From positions 44,760-108,759 of the forward strand of contig NZ_JAKILG010000011.1 of the NCBI RefSeq assembly GCF_023283765.1: a DNA stretch of 64,000 bases. Direction: 5' to 3'. The stretch comes from Shewanella profunda. GTDB taxonomy: Bacteria > Pseudomonadota > Gammaproteobacteria > Enterobacterales > Shewanellaceae. Below, one piece after another: positions 8,595 to 18,421 of the stretch. Within the stretch, counting starts at the first letter, position 1; the number at the start of each line of letters is the position of its first letter. A model generated the notes under the pieces. That model saw only the letters and a program-made list of their open reading frames with translations, made no database searches and was not told the DNA's origin. Both the position numbers and the translations under genes were made by a program.

Positions 8595-11500
8595 TTATTT
8601 TGCATCAATCGTCATATTCACTTGGGCAGTGTTTTGGTTCAACGTGACTCGGCTATCAAGTAAGAAAACCCGCTCGGGTGCGACCCCTTTGGTATCGACT
8701 AGATAAGCTTTAACTGTTTTTGCCCTTTCTTGGGCGAGATCTCCTAGCATGCCCTCGGTGACATTTTGTGCTTTCACCGACAAGTTATAGAGGGCTATGT
8801 GCCAGCGAGTCGCGATATCCTCATCCGACAGTGGTGTCTCTTTTACTTCATTCAGCACGGCGTCTTTCACTAATTGCGGATCTGCTTTTACTTCCTGTTC
8901 GTACAGTTTTGCCAAGGCTTCTGCGAGTGCTCCTTTTGTTGGAAATTGGCTTGGGCTTAAGTCTGTAGGGAGTTCCTTAAATGGGATATTTGCAAGTTTA
9001 GCTAATTTACGCTTCATCATACGTTCAGCAATTGCTTGGCTATCGTTAATCGCATCGACTTCACCTTCTATGCTAAGTTTTAGCATAGGTCTATCGGTTA
9101 AGGCGCTGGCGAGTTTGTCCAAGCTTGCTTGTTCTTTGCCATCTAGGGTAAAGCTTCCGGCATTGAAGCTGACTTTATCTAAAGTTTCATCTGAGCCGAC
9201 TAAACTGGCGAGAAATGAGAATGGCGCAGTAACGGCTTTGGTTATCACGTTAGTGATGGCTGTCATGATAATGCTTCCTACACTAAAGCTGGGCGAGTCT
9301 AAATCCCCTAAAACCTCCATCCCTAGGTCGATAATGCCGTTCCGATCTTGAAGTAATGCAATGGCTAAGGTGATAGGAAGACTTGTGGCTAAGTCGCTAT
9401 TACTGGGCTTGCCGAGTTTTAGTTGATCTATGACTAAGTGATTACTGCCCTTTAGCTGGTTATGTTCAAGCTTATAATTGAGTGCGAGGGAGAGTTGGCC
9501 TTTATCTATGTAGTAACCCGCATAGGTTCCTGAATAAGGATTTACGGATGTGAGCTCAACACTCTTAAATACGAGGTCGAGATCAAGATAAGGCATATCC
9601 AACAATGGGTTAATATCACCCTTTAGGGTTACGGGGGCATATTTATCAATTTTACCTTTGATATCAACAGAGGCTTTAGTGCCCGGTATTGAAGATAAGT
9701 GACTGATATTGCCATCAAGTAGCTCAATACCAGAGGCAAAATTGGGTGTTAAGGAATTGTCGGCAAAATAGGCTGAGCCTTGGCTAAAGCTGATTTTTTG
9801 AATGTCTAAACTTAAGTCAGGTTTGTCGTGGGTAACACTTTCACGAGTTTGGTTACCCGTATTTTTAACGTCAGAATTTCCCGTTTCGGGGACGGTAACA
9901 TTAGGCGGTGCTTTTACGACCAAAGTGTTATCAGCGGACGTTTCAACGATCAGATCGCTGATATTTGTACTTCTATCCTTGGCAATAACAATTTTAGCGT
10001 AGGGCTGATTAAGGGCGAGATGGTCAATTTTTATTTGATTCTTTTGCTGGTCAAAATCTAGCTGATTAATATGCATTTTTTGCCATTTAACTAATGGCGC
10101 ATTGCGTAAATTATCTAGCACATTCAAGTCATCCAGCTCGACACTGCCGCGATAAATTGCTTGGCCTTTAGCATCGGCATTTACCTGTCCCTGTGAACTC
10201 AATAGGCCACTTTTAAGCTTGATATTTACATAGGGCGCTAAATAAGGTTGAAATTGCGCTAATGCCAGTTTATCCATTTGTAATTTGGCATCAATGGACT
10301 CACTGGTTAGATCAACTTGTCCTTGTGATGCGAAACTCCCTTTATCATTGATAGCAAAGGATAGTTCATATTCGATAGGTGCTTTTAAGTCACTCACTAT
10401 GGTCTTAGTGGCAAAATTGAGAGGGTATATACGCCATTGTTGAGGTGAAGGCGTGAGTTTTTGTTCACTGAGATTAATATCATAGTTTTCAAGGGTGAGC
10501 TTATCGAGTTGGACTAACCATGAGGGGGCGGGTTGTTCACTTGTGTGCTGTCTATCCTCTGTGTTAACTAAGGTTGGAGATGTCACCAAATCTTCTTTAT
10601 TAGTTTCTTCATTTGGTGCCTGAGTGGGATCATTAATCTCTTTAGCCGTAGACGCTTGAGATTGTGCCATCGATTTTGGGGTTAGGAGTTTTGTAAGATC
10701 AACACCTTGTTCATCGAGGATCACATTGAGGGATAATCCATCACTATGTATTTGGTTGATATTAATTTTTTGCCGTTGCAGATCGGCTGCAATGCCATCT
10801 ATTGCCAGTAGAGGAAGCGTCAGGACTGGAGTGTCTTGGTTTGTCACATTCAGCTTCTCAAGGATCACTTGTCCGCGATTAGTCATGACTTGTAGAGAGC
10901 CATTATCAGGTAGATCAAACCGATAATGTGACTTTGCACTTATTTCGCCATCTTTAAGCGTAATATCAAATTGGTCATCGATAAATTGCCACAGTGTACT
11001 GAGTTTTAACTTTGCGATTTGGATATCACCGTCGAGCATAAACGGGAAGAGTTGAAATTGCCCTTCTAGACTTATTTCTCCTTCGTGGACATCCTTAAAC
11101 TGCATCGCAAAGTGATTATTGATTAACTGTGGTGTGACATTCGAGGATGCTATTTCTGTCGGTACAGAAGGAGTAACCTCTGGGTTTGTTTCTGTTTTTA
11201 ATGCTTCTGCCGAGGATACTATTGTGTTTTTTAACGCTGATGTCGTTGTTGTCATTATATAGTCAGTATCTAAATTACTGACTTTAATATCAATGCTGGG
11301 GTAATTGATGTTTGCTTGAGTGATATTGTCATCGAAGCTAAATTTACCTGCATCTAAGGTAAATTGACCGAGCAATACTCGTAGCGGTTTAGTTGGTTCA
11401 TTGGGGTTAGACGCCGTTGCGGGTTCGGCATTTTGGCTAAGGGTTATCAGTATATCGTCAAAATTAAATGCTGCTTTGCCCTGTGTTTGAAAACGACGGA

Positions 11501-11870
11501 TATGTACATTTGGGCCTTGTAGATGAAGGTTTTCAATAACCACAGCCCCTTTGAAAATTGATTGCCAGAAATTGAGTTGGAGCTGGATGCCTTTGCTACC
11601 CGCAAAAATGTGTTCGTCCTTTTCTTTAATTACCAGATCGTCAATGTCCACTTTAAACGTGAAGGGATTAATACGAACGTCAGCAATCATGACTTGGCGA
11701 CCAAGCAATTGCGAGAGTTTCTCAGGGGCGAAGGATACAATACCGAAAGGGATAATGAGTCCTAAGATAGCCGCGTAACAACAATAGAGAGTAATGAGAT
11801 AGATGAGAACCCTTTGGTATCTTGGGCGTTCAAAGAAAGTCTTTTTCAAGGTTGAAAGCGGGTTCTGCAT
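8595..11870 (-). CDS. Large DUF748 (AsmA-like) envelope protein
   Basis: A 1091-residue protein with one N-terminal membrane helix (about 18-45) and a long periplasmic body. The body has repeated AsmA/DUF748-type beta-rich blocks (V-x-I-E-N-L-H-L-Q-G, I-D-x-L-x-L-N-x-P and similar) and Ser/Thr/Pro-rich linkers near 215-240 and 400-450. The last 130 residues contain an OmpA-like segment (L-S-I-E-G-E-V-D near 935; A-Q-E-R-A-K-T-V-K-A-Y-L). Relatives are thought to bridge inner and outer membranes and help lipid traffic, but the exact role of this one is not known. It is monocistronic, with 573 bases upstream before the divergent DUF445 gene. Confidence 0.85.
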   Translation of the reverse strand: MQNPLSTLKKTFFERPRYQRVLIYLITLYCCYAAILGLIIPFGIVSFAPEKLSQLLGRQVMIADVRINPFTFKVDIDDLVIKEKDEHIFAGSKGIQLQLNFWQSIFKGAVVIENLHLQGPNVHIRRFQTQGKAAFNFDDILITLSQNAEPATASNPNEPTKPLRVLLGQFTLDAGKFSFDDNITQANINYPSIDIKVSNLDTDYIMTTTTSALKNTIVSSAEALKTETNPEVTPSVPTEIASSNVTPQLINNHFAMQFKDVHEGEISLEGQFQLFPFMLDGDIQIAKLKLSTLWQFIDDQFDITLKDGEISAKSHYRFDLPDNGSLQVMTNRGQVILEKLNVTNQDTPVLTLPLLAIDGIAADLQRQKININQIHSDGLSLNVILDEQGVDLTKLLTPKSMAQSQASTAKEINDPTQAPNEETNKEDLVTSPTLVNTEDRQHTSEQPAPSWLVQLDKLTLENYDINLSEQKLTPSPQQWRIYPLNFATKTIVSDLKAPIEYELSFAINDKGSFASQGQVDLTSESIDAKLQMDKLALAQFQPYLAPYVNIKLKSGLLSSQGQVNADAKGQAIYRGSVELDDLNVLDNLRNAPLVKWQKMHINQLDFDQQKNQIKIDHLALNQPYAKIVIAKDRSTNISDLIVETSADNTLVVKAPPNVTVPETGNSDVKNTGNQTRESVTHDKPDLSLDIQKISFSQGSAYFADNSLTPNFASGIELLDGNISHLSSIPGTKASVDIKGKIDKYAPVTLKGDINPLLDMPYLDLDLVFKSVELTSVNPYSGTYAGYYIDKGQLSLALNYKLEHNQLKGSNHLVIDQLKLGKPSNSDLATSLPITLAIALLQDRNGIIDLGMEVLGDLDSPSFSVGSIIMTAITNVITKAVTAPFSFLASLVGSDETLDKVSFNAGSFTLDGKEQASLDKLASALTDRPMLKLSIEGEVDAINDSQAIAERMMKRKLAKLANIPFKELPTDLSPSQFPTKGALAEALAKLYEQEVKADPQLVKDAVLNEVKETPLSDEDIATRWHIALYNLSVKAQNVTEGMLGDLAQERAKTVKAYLVDTKGVAPERVFLLDSRVTLNQNTAQVNMTIDAK

Positions 11871-12461
11871 AGTAGAATCAAGGCTCCGATGTGTAGATTA
11901 GCGTTAAATCTATCAGGAAATGGAGCTATTCTAGCCAATAACGCTTAGGTTTACACATATTGTTTTATGTTTTTACTAGTAAAATCTTAGTGTTACTTTA
12001 CGGTAACCCGTTTAAGTTTTAGTTGAAATTAAACAACAATCCAGAGTTCATCGATGTTACCTACTATCTGTTCCTAAAGAGTACGGACACAGATCTGTTT
12101 TCTCCATCTACTATAGGCCTACACATTTTAGGTAGCGGTGTAGCTTATCGCTGCAAAAATAACCCTGAAACGTCAACACGCCCTAATAATTCATAAGTAG
12201 ATTTTGAAATATTCCATCATTTGGTGCAGCTTGAGCTTAAGTTAACCTTATGTTAATTAATAAAATAATTAGGCTGTGCTGGTATTTAGCCTCTAATATA
12301 GATGCAGTATTGGCAGGGTTTTATATCTTGATAATCGAGCTGAGTGGAACAAATCAACGGGTGGTTTAAATGATTGCTTGCACTATTAGACCTTAATCCC
12401 ATTCGCTTGGTAATATAGTGCGGTTTTGCATCATTTTGATGGAATGAGAGGGGATTTAAGA
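11871..12461. other. Long divergent intergenic region
   Basis: About 590 bases between the DUF748 and DUF445 starts hold no convincing gene. Visible elements are a perfect 14-bp palindrome TTTTACTAGTAAAA (11971-11984), a small inverted repeat GTTAC/GTAAC just after it (about 11993-12008), and a 20-base stretch at 12167-12186 that also occurs in diverged form at 13944-13963. The promoters of both flanking genes must be here, but I cannot place them with confidence. Confidence 0.4.
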
Positions 12462-13166
12462 TTGAATAAAAGCTTAGTGACAAATGTATTAGCCGCGATT
12501 TGCATTTTGATTGGATACGGCATAGGGTCGCCCATTTTGTTTAATGTAGGCTTATTTGCGTTATCTGGTGCTATTACCAACTGGTTAGCCGTGTATATGC
12601 TGTTTGAAAAAGTGCCGGGATTGTATGGCTCAGGGGTGGTGCCTTCTCGTTTTGAAGAATTTAAGGCCGGTATTGCACACTTGATGATGAAGCAGTTTTT
12701 TACTACTGAAAATATTGACCGTTTTCTATCTGAAAAAGAAGGGATCACTAAAATCGATTTAGCCCCTGTGATTGATAAAGTCGATCTTGCCCCGTCTTTC
12801 GATGCCCTTGTTAGTACCGTTGCCCAGTCATCTTTTGGTGGAATGCTGGCAATGTTTGGTGGTACCGAGGCTTTAATGCCATTAAAAGCCCCTTTTATTG
12901 AGAAAATGAAAGCGTCTTTAGTGAATATGGCACAAAGCGATGAATTTCATGAGTTACTAAAGCAAGAAATTGAACAGCCTAGTATTATGGCCGATCTGCA
13001 AGTGAAAATTGCCAATATTGTTGAACAGCGCTTAAATGAGCTGACGCCACAAATGGTAAAACAGATTGTGCAAGAGATGATCCAAACTCACTTGGGTTGG
13101 TTAGTGGTATGGGGCGGTGTATTCGGTGGCTTAATAGGGCTTGTTGCTGCGTTATTTCAAGGTTAA
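12462..13166 (+). CDS. DUF445 family membrane protein
   Basis: A protein of about 234 residues with an N-terminal hydrophobic hairpin (start N-K-S-L-V-T-N-V-L-A-A-I) containing the DUF445 motif G-A-I-T-N-W-L-A-V-Y-M-L-F. A soluble helical middle region and a C-terminal membrane helix (W-L-V-V-W-G-G-V-F-G-G-L-I-G-L) follow. Function is unknown. A strong ribosome binding site GAGAGGGGA (12446-12454) lies eight to nine bases before the TTG at 12462, which also matches the family N-terminus, so I prefer that start. An in-frame ATG at 12444 is the alternative but has no binding site. Confidence 0.8.
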   Translation: MNKSLVTNVLAAICILIGYGIGSPILFNVGLFALSGAITNWLAVYMLFEKVPGLYGSGVVPSRFEEFKAGIAHLMMKQFFTTENIDRFLSEKEGITKIDLAPVIDKVDLAPSFDALVSTVAQSSFGGMLAMFGGTEALMPLKAPFIEKMKASLVNMAQSDEFHELLKQEIEQPSIMADLQVKIANIVEQRLNELTPQMVKQIVQEMIQTHLGWLVVWGGVFGGLIGLVAALFQG

Positions 13167-13262
13167 TCTGAAACCGTTTAAGAAGATAATGGTAGCCATG
13201 GTTTCCATTATCTTCACCTGTCTTTTATCATATTCACATTAGCCATAATAGAAGGGAAGTCT

Positions 13263-13613
13263 ATGAACCGTCATCACAGCATTAATTATTTGGAAATTCC
13301 AACTCGCAATATACTGAGTTCGAAAGCATTTTTTAGCCAAGTTTTCGGCTGGAACTACGTTGATTACGGTCCTGAATACAGCTGTTTTATGGATGTGGGG
13401 ATCACAGGAGGATTCTACCAAGCCGATGTCAGTTTTACTCTTGCCCGAGGTTGTCCGTTGATTGTGTTGTACAGCCAGAATTTAGAACAAACTCAAGCTT
13501 CAGTTATCGCCGCAGGCGGTAAAATTAGTGCTGATATTTTTAGTTTTCCAGGCGGGCGGCGTTTCCATTTTACTGAACCCAGTGGCAATGAATATGCTGT
13601 TTGGTCCGAATGA
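13263..13613 (+). CDS. VOC (glyoxalase/bleomycin-resistance fold) family protein
   Basis: A 116-residue single-domain vicinal-oxygen-chelate protein. The N-terminus has N-Y-L-E-I-P-T-R-N, the middle has F-F-S-Q-V-F-G-W, and the end has R-R-F-H-F-T-E-P-S-G-N-E-Y-A-V-W, which supplies the usual C-terminal metal ligand (Glu). Such proteins bind a metal or small ligand; the substrate cannot be told from sequence. The start is the ATG after AAGGGAAGTCT. Its end overlaps the next small gene by about 26 bases in another frame, so the two are probably co-expressed. Confidence 0.85.
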   Translation: MNRHHSINYLEIPTRNILSSKAFFSQVFGWNYVDYGPEYSCFMDVGITGGFYQADVSFTLARGCPLIVLYSQNLEQTQASVIAAGGKISADIFSFPGGRRFHFTEPSGNEYAVWSE

Positions 13614-13800
13614 TCCTAATGCTAATCCTTGCGTTCGCAATTGTTGTTTGAATGAGCAAGATATTTGTTTAGGGTGTTTTCGTCACCTTAATGAGATTTT
13701 AGCTTGGCGTGCCATGACAGATGAAGATCGTTATCGCTGTTTTGTGAGAATGACTGAGCGTCGAAACATACAGCAAGCAAAACACATGAACCCCAAATGA
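13588..13800 (+). CDS. DUF1289 small cysteine-rich protein
   Basis: A protein of about 70 residues with the DUF1289 signature N-P-C-V-R-N-C-C-L-N followed by D-I-C-L-G-C-F-R, then E-I-L-A-W-R-A-M-T-D-E-D-R. The four-cysteine pattern suggests a metal-binding site. Function is unknown. The start is inside the 3' end of the VOC gene in a different frame. ATG 13588 or 13594 are both possible and neither has a clear ribosome binding site, so translation may be coupled to the upstream gene. Confidence 0.8.
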   Translation: MNMLFGPNDPNANPCVRNCCLNEQDICLGCFRHLNEILAWRAMTDEDRYRCFVRMTERRNIQQAKHMNPK

Positions 13801-13897
13801 TGCGATGAGGATTTTAAATATTTCATCGAATTATCAATTTGTTAACTTTAGTGCTGACGATTAGGTTGCTGCCGGTTTCATGCTTTGATTTATCTTC

Positions 13898-13950
13898 ACG
13901 TTTCGTGAGTAAAACCTTGTCACAGCGAACAAGATCTCATCACGAAACGT
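13898..13950. repeat. Inverted repeat (11-bp arms) between convergent genes
   Basis: The arms ACGTTTCGTGA (13898-13908) and TCACGAAACGT (13940-13950) are perfect complements. An inner CTTGT/ACAAG pair would lengthen the hairpin. It lies between the convergent DUF1289 and cdd genes but lacks a T-run on either strand, so it is not a standard terminator. The right arm runs into a segment shared with 12167-12186. Confidence 0.5.
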
Positions 13951-13970
13951 CAACATGCCTTAGTACGTCA

Positions 13971-14861
13971 TTAGACGGGATCGACAACAATATGTTCTAG
14001 CTCAACTGCCGCTACTGTGTGTAGCGCGTCCATGGTTGCCCCGACTAAACTTATTTTCCCCTGTGAAGATTCAATCAACACCGCACGGCTAATATCGCTA
14101 AATTCACGATTGTGTCGGGTTAAGTTCGACAATGCCATCTGCATCGGCAGCATTGAAGGGTTAAAGGCAGCATTTTCGGCATAGCGCCCGCAGTAGGTCG
14201 CTCCATCATGGGTTTCTAGCACGACAGCGGCAAAGCTTTGAGTATAAGGCGCATAACTTAAACCCGCATGATCTAAACCTTCAATAATCATGGGATCGCT
14301 GCTATCTAGCACAAACTCAGTTTGCTGTTTAGCAAGCAGTGGGGACATGACGTTTAAATCTTTTGGACCAAAAGCATAGGGGAGGTAATAAGCGAGTGAA
14401 TGGCTTTCCTGCGCGGGTAGATGAATGGTAATTTTTGCGCCATCAACCAGTTCATTCATAAATTGCCGACAATGACCACAGGGGCTAGCATTTACAATTA
14501 TATCAATAATTTGGCTCTCACCACTTAGCCAAGCGTGGCTAATCGCACTTTGCTCTGCATGTACTGAATGAAATAGGGCTTCACCCGGAAGTTCTAAGTT
14601 CGCTCCCATGTAAATATCGCCACTTTTCCCCTTGGCTATTGCGCCTACGTAAAATTCACTTATCGGTGGTTTTGCCAGTGCAGCCGCGATAGGCAACAGG
14701 GCGAGTAGTACCTCCGCCTCTGTCATCTTGCTTGCTAGGGTTAATTTGGCAAGTTGCAGTGCATCAATATGGCCTGCAAAGTTTTGATGCAGCAAGGGAA
14801 TAAGCGCATCAGCTAACGGCAGTGGCAGCTGGGTTATGCTACGAATGAATCTATCTTGCAT
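13971..14861 (-). CDS. cdd: Cytidine deaminase
   Basis: This 296-residue protein has the long, two-domain form found in enterics. The catalytic zinc site is visible: H101-A-E103 and P-C128-G-H-C131. It deaminates cytidine and deoxycytidine to uridine and deoxyuridine in pyrimidine salvage, in the cytoplasm. The C-terminal half is the degenerate second domain that stabilises the dimer. It lies immediately downstream of sbcB on the same strand, with an intervening hairpin of about 165 bases, so it may have its own promoter. Confidence 0.96.
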   Translation of the reverse strand: MQDRFIRSITQLPLPLADALIPLLHQNFAGHIDALQLAKLTLASKMTEAEVLLALLPIAAALAKPPISEFYVGAIAKGKSGDIYMGANLELPGEALFHSVHAEQSAISHAWLSGESQIIDIIVNASPCGHCRQFMNELVDGAKITIHLPAQESHSLAYYLPYAFGPKDLNVMSPLLAKQQTEFVLDSSDPMIIEGLDHAGLSYAPYTQSFAAVVLETHDGATYCGRYAENAAFNPSMLPMQMALSNLTRHNREFSDISRAVLIESSQGKISLVGATMDALHTVAAVELEHIVVDPV

Positions 14862-14918
14862 TTCCCGATTCCTTATTTGTTAAGTTCATGGAAGAACATT
14901 CTAGTAATTTTGTTACAG

Positions 14919-14945
14919 CATAAATGCGAGTTAGCTCGCGTTTAT
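14919..14945 (-). terminator. Possible terminator after sbcB
   Basis: An imperfect stem (GCGAG/CTCGC core, flanked by AAAT/TTTA on both sides) lies between the sbcB stop and the cdd start. The short T-rich tail makes it only a weak candidate for an intrinsic terminator. Confidence 0.4.
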
Positions 14946-15026
14946 GCGGCCCAAGGTGGAAATGAGTTATGTATTTGACCGATTTCACCATACAAATAAA
15001 ACAAATTTTCGCTGATGCTAGAAAAG

Positions 15027-16439
15027 TTATAGCTCACGCAAATAATGGCACAGCGCAGCAAGCAGTCTTTGTTTGTTTTCATCGGCTACAGTATCTTGAA
15101 GCAGGTTCTCAAGCTTCAATAAATAATCTTGGTCCGCTAGACGATTTTGGCAAAATTCACGCCAGCGATGGGATTCTTGATCATCGAGTAATTCTGGGTA
15201 ATTGCGTGCTCTATAGCGGAACAGCATTTCAGGAATACGGGTATCGTCAAATTGTAATTCGAGTGCAGCTAGATTCTGCGGTAGAGTGTGACGGATAATT
15301 TCCATTTTAGCCTTATCCGCGGAACTAAAAAAACCACCAGAATACAACATTAAATCGGGATCAGTTATAGCACTTTCACCATCGTGCTCAAATAATTGCG
15401 CAAGTTTTTCCCTAAGCTCTGGATGATTCCTTAATCGCTTATATTGCTCCCTTGCGAATGCTTTATCGATATTGAGCCTTGACGCTTGAGCATCGTCCAA
15501 AATTTTAGCAGAGGTAATAAAAGGGCATTTATTAAGATGGATCTGTTTTACTGGGATAGGCAATTCATCTGCGGCAAGTTCGGCTCTGGCGGTATACATC
15601 CGAGTTTTAATTTGTTCAATATCGAGCTCAATCAACGGACTTAAATCCATCGCTAAATTAACGCAAATAACGGCATTTTTATTGGTTGGATGATGGGCAA
15701 CGGGTACAATTAATGTTGTGCAGCCATTGCGTGCACTAATTTTCGAGCTGACATGGGCTAGGGGCTGCATATTAAGCACATCAATTTGATCACTCACTGC
15801 TTGTTTGCGGCGCAGCTCAAAATAGTAGTGATATAACTTAGGCTGCTTTTCTCTGATGAGTTTAGCCATTGCAATGGTAGCGTATACATCAGACATTGCA
15901 TCGTGGGCCTTCTCATGCCTTAAACCGTTTGCCTGGGTCAGATGTTCTAATTTAAAGCTAGGTGAGCCATCATCTTTCAGTGGCCAGTTTATACCTTCGG
16001 GTCTGAATGCATAACAAGCACGAACTAAATCGATGATATCCCAGCGAGAATTTCCGCTTTGCCATTCTCTCGCATAGGGGTCAATAAAGTTGCGATAAAA
16101 TCCATATCGGGTGACTTCATCATCGAATCGTAGGGAATTATAACCAGCGACACAAGTATTCGGTTGACTGAAAAGAGCTTGGATCCGACCCATAAACTCA
16201 GTTTCTGGAATGCCTTTTAAATTCGCAAGTTGTGGTGTAATGCCTGTGATCAGAATGGCTTCTGGTGAAGGTAAGTAGTCAGTCGCTTGCTTACAGTAAA
16301 AGGTTTCTGGTTCGCCGATGATGTTGAGTTCTAAATCTGTTCGAATGCCCGCAAATTGTGCAGGTCTATCCCTTGCGGGATTGGCACCAAAAGTTTCGTA
16401 GTCGTGCCAGAATATGCTTGGCTGATATGGTATAGACAT
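15027..16439 (-). CDS. sbcB: Exodeoxyribonuclease I
   Basis: A 470-residue DnaQ-like 3'-5' exonuclease acting on single-stranded DNA in recombination and mismatch repair. The ExoI motif D-Y-E-T-F-G (about 13-18) supplies the first catalytic acidic residues, followed by R-P-A-Q-F-A-G-I-R-T-D. The ExoIII motif H-D-A-M-S-D-V-Y-A-T (about 179-188) supplies the conserved His/Asp. The C-terminal ExoI-specific domain ends in the usual R-E-L region. The length matches E. coli SbcB (475). It has its own upstream region divergent from an unrecognised gene. Confidence 0.96.
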   Translation of the reverse strand: MSIPYQPSIFWHDYETFGANPARDRPAQFAGIRTDLELNIIGEPETFYCKQATDYLPSPEAILITGITPQLANLKGIPETEFMGRIQALFSQPNTCVAGYNSLRFDDEVTRYGFYRNFIDPYAREWQSGNSRWDIIDLVRACYAFRPEGINWPLKDDGSPSFKLEHLTQANGLRHEKAHDAMSDVYATIAMAKLIREKQPKLYHYYFELRRKQAVSDQIDVLNMQPLAHVSSKISARNGCTTLIVPVAHHPTNKNAVICVNLAMDLSPLIELDIEQIKTRMYTARAELAADELPIPVKQIHLNKCPFITSAKILDDAQASRLNIDKAFAREQYKRLRNHPELREKLAQLFEHDGESAITDPDLMLYSGGFFSSADKAKMEIIRHTLPQNLAALELQFDDTRIPEMLFRYRARNYPELLDDQESHRWREFCQNRLADQDYLLKLENLLQDTVADENKQRLLAALCHYLREL

Positions 16440-16617
16440 AAATTTAAATCGAATGACATTTTATCGAATAATAGCATCTTAACACTGAAACTCCTCGGAA
16501 GAACATTGACTATATGATTGAAGTTGAGGAATTATCTTGAAAAGATAAACGCTTAATAGATGTTTTTTCCTGCATTGGGGCGTTACAATCCGCCTTGAAA
16601 AGGGGAGTTAATGTCTT

Positions 16618-17424
16618 ATGTTTCAGCAATATCTCAATGAACCTATGGTACTTGATGCCGACCAAGCATCTGTTTTGACTTTAACATTGCCCTCGGATAT
16701 CAGTGACTTTATCGTGCTTCAAGCGATGAGTGCACCGTTACTGGAGCTTATTGTAGTCTTGGATAGTGTTAGACCAAAGATTGCAATCCGTTTTCAGCCA
16801 CTATTGGAACTGACGCTAAATTCTGCTTTGTCGCCAAATAGTCAATTTGGCGAGACATTTCCTCGAACTATAGGACAGGGGATACGTCTGTATAGCCGTA
16901 TGGGCACCGCACCTAAGTTTTGTGCTGATGAATTAAGGTCTGGAGTATCACTCAAATTAGATTTAAGTCATGGTTTGAGTTTAGCATTGCAATCAACCTC
17001 TAAATTTGAGCTCATCTCACTCGAAGCTGACTTAAGAATATTATACGAGCCTCGAGTGCTACTGATGGCGAAAGCCATATTGGCAAGACAGTATGACTAC
17101 ACTATATCTTCAGAAGCGCTTGCTGTGCATATGGCTGAAATAGAACAGGTCAGAGCTGAGTTACACACTTTTTTACGTGGGGAGCTTGGACAATGCCATG
17201 AACGTTTGGCACAAGAAGCAGTAAAGTTGGAACCATTATTGCTGAAAAAATGCCAATGGATGTTCCGGATTTATACAAATATGCACGAGCGACCTAACTA
17301 TGGCCGATCATCAAATGATGCCGATAATGTTGACAAGTCACTAAGAAAACTCGAGTGCTACGAGTTACTCGCATCTCCTGAACTCATAGAAATGGTCAAA
17401 CGATTAACGGAAGACGAGGCGTAA
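16618..17424 (+). CDS. Unrecognised 268-residue cytoplasmic protein
   Basis: I do not recognise this protein. It has no signal peptide or membrane segment. The first half is rich in beta-strand-like hydrophobic stretches (V-L-T-L-T-L-P, L-E-L-I-V-V-L-D), and the last 110 residues look alpha-helical and charged, with a probable coiled region near 175-215. A GGGGAG ribosome binding site (16602-16607) supports the ATG at 16618. It is 42 bases upstream of rlmA on the same strand, so the two are probably one transcript. Base composition is like its neighbours. Confidence 0.7.
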   Translation: MFQQYLNEPMVLDADQASVLTLTLPSDISDFIVLQAMSAPLLELIVVLDSVRPKIAIRFQPLLELTLNSALSPNSQFGETFPRTIGQGIRLYSRMGTAPKFCADELRSGVSLKLDLSHGLSLALQSTSKFELISLEADLRILYEPRVLLMAKAILARQYDYTISSEALAVHMAEIEQVRAELHTFLRGELGQCHERLAQEAVKLEPLLLKKCQWMFRIYTNMHERPNYGRSSNDADNVDKSLRKLECYELLASPELIEMVKRLTEDEA

Positions 17425-17466
17425 GCTTGTTTTCCCATTTTTAGCTACAAGATAACGAGTCTACCT

Positions 17467-18282
17467 ATGCATTATTTATGTCCACTTTGTTCTGGACCGC
17501 TTACTCTTGCCAGACCTAGTTGGGTGTGTCCACTGCAGCACAAGTTCGATATAGCCAAAGAAGGCTATGTTAACTTACTGCCAGTACAAAATAAAAATTC
17601 AAAAGATCCAGGTGATAACAAACAGATGATGTTTGCAAGGCGGGAGTTTTTAAATGCTGGATATTACCAAGGTTTGAGCGATAGAGTGAATGAATTAGCG
17701 TTGGAATATGCTGGTAACGCACAACAGATTCTCGATATAGGCTGTGGAGAAGGCTATTACAGCCACAGATTATTTCACGTATTTGAGCAGAACCATCCTT
17801 GTGTTTTACAGGGATTGGATATTTCTAAGTCGGCAATCAAATATGCCGCAAAACGATATCCTAACTTACAATTTTGTGTAGCAAGTGCTTATGAGATGCC
17901 GATAGCATCACAAAGTGTCGACTTAGCCATTCGAATTTATGCGCCCTCTAAAGCTGAAGAACTTCAGCGGATCATGGCTAATGATGGCGTTTTAATCACT
18001 GTTTCACCTGGACCAATGCACCACTTTGCCCTTAAACAGCAAATTTACGCTGAGCCAAGGTTACACCCAGAGTCTAATGCGAGCATTGAAGGGTTTGAAT
18101 GTATTCATCAGCAACGACTGGTGTCTCAACTGGCACTAAAGAACGCTGAGCACATCTCGCATTTCCTAGAGATGACACCCTATGCATGGAAGTTTACTAC
18201 AGAGCAGAAGCTGTCTTTGGTAACGCAAGGGCTAAGTTGTGAATTAGATTTTCAAATTGAGGTTCATCGCATTTCAAGATAG
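17467..18282 (+). CDS. rlmA: 23S rRNA (guanine-N1)-methyltransferase RlmA
   Basis: A 271-residue SAM-dependent methyltransferase that modifies G745 of 23S rRNA. The N-terminal zinc finger is visible as C-P-L-C (about 5-8) and C-P-L-Q-H-K-F-D (about 21-28), followed by the family segment K-E-G-Y-V-N-L-L. Motif I of the SAM fold is I-L-D-I-G-C-G-E-G-Y-Y-S at about 91-102. The protein could in principle be a paralogue specific for G748, but the length and N-terminus fit RlmA(I). It appears to be in an operon with the unrecognised gene upstream. Confidence 0.92.
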   Translation: MHYLCPLCSGPLTLARPSWVCPLQHKFDIAKEGYVNLLPVQNKNSKDPGDNKQMMFARREFLNAGYYQGLSDRVNELALEYAGNAQQILDIGCGEGYYSHRLFHVFEQNHPCVLQGLDISKSAIKYAAKRYPNLQFCVASAYEMPIASQSVDLAIRIYAPSKAEELQRIMANDGVLITVSPGPMHHFALKQQIYAEPRLHPESNASIEGFECIHQQRLVSQLALKNAEHISHFLEMTPYAWKFTTEQKLSLVTQGLSCELDFQIEVHRISR

Positions 18283-18421
18283 TCAATTTAAGCTATTGAA
18301 ATAAGTTATTTAAAGTGCTTAACTATAATAGCTAGACCGCATGAACATTATGTTCTGCAAGCCGGTTGCAAAACCCTAAGTTGAACTAAGCAAAATAAAT
18401 ATTTCAAAGTGTCGCAGTATG

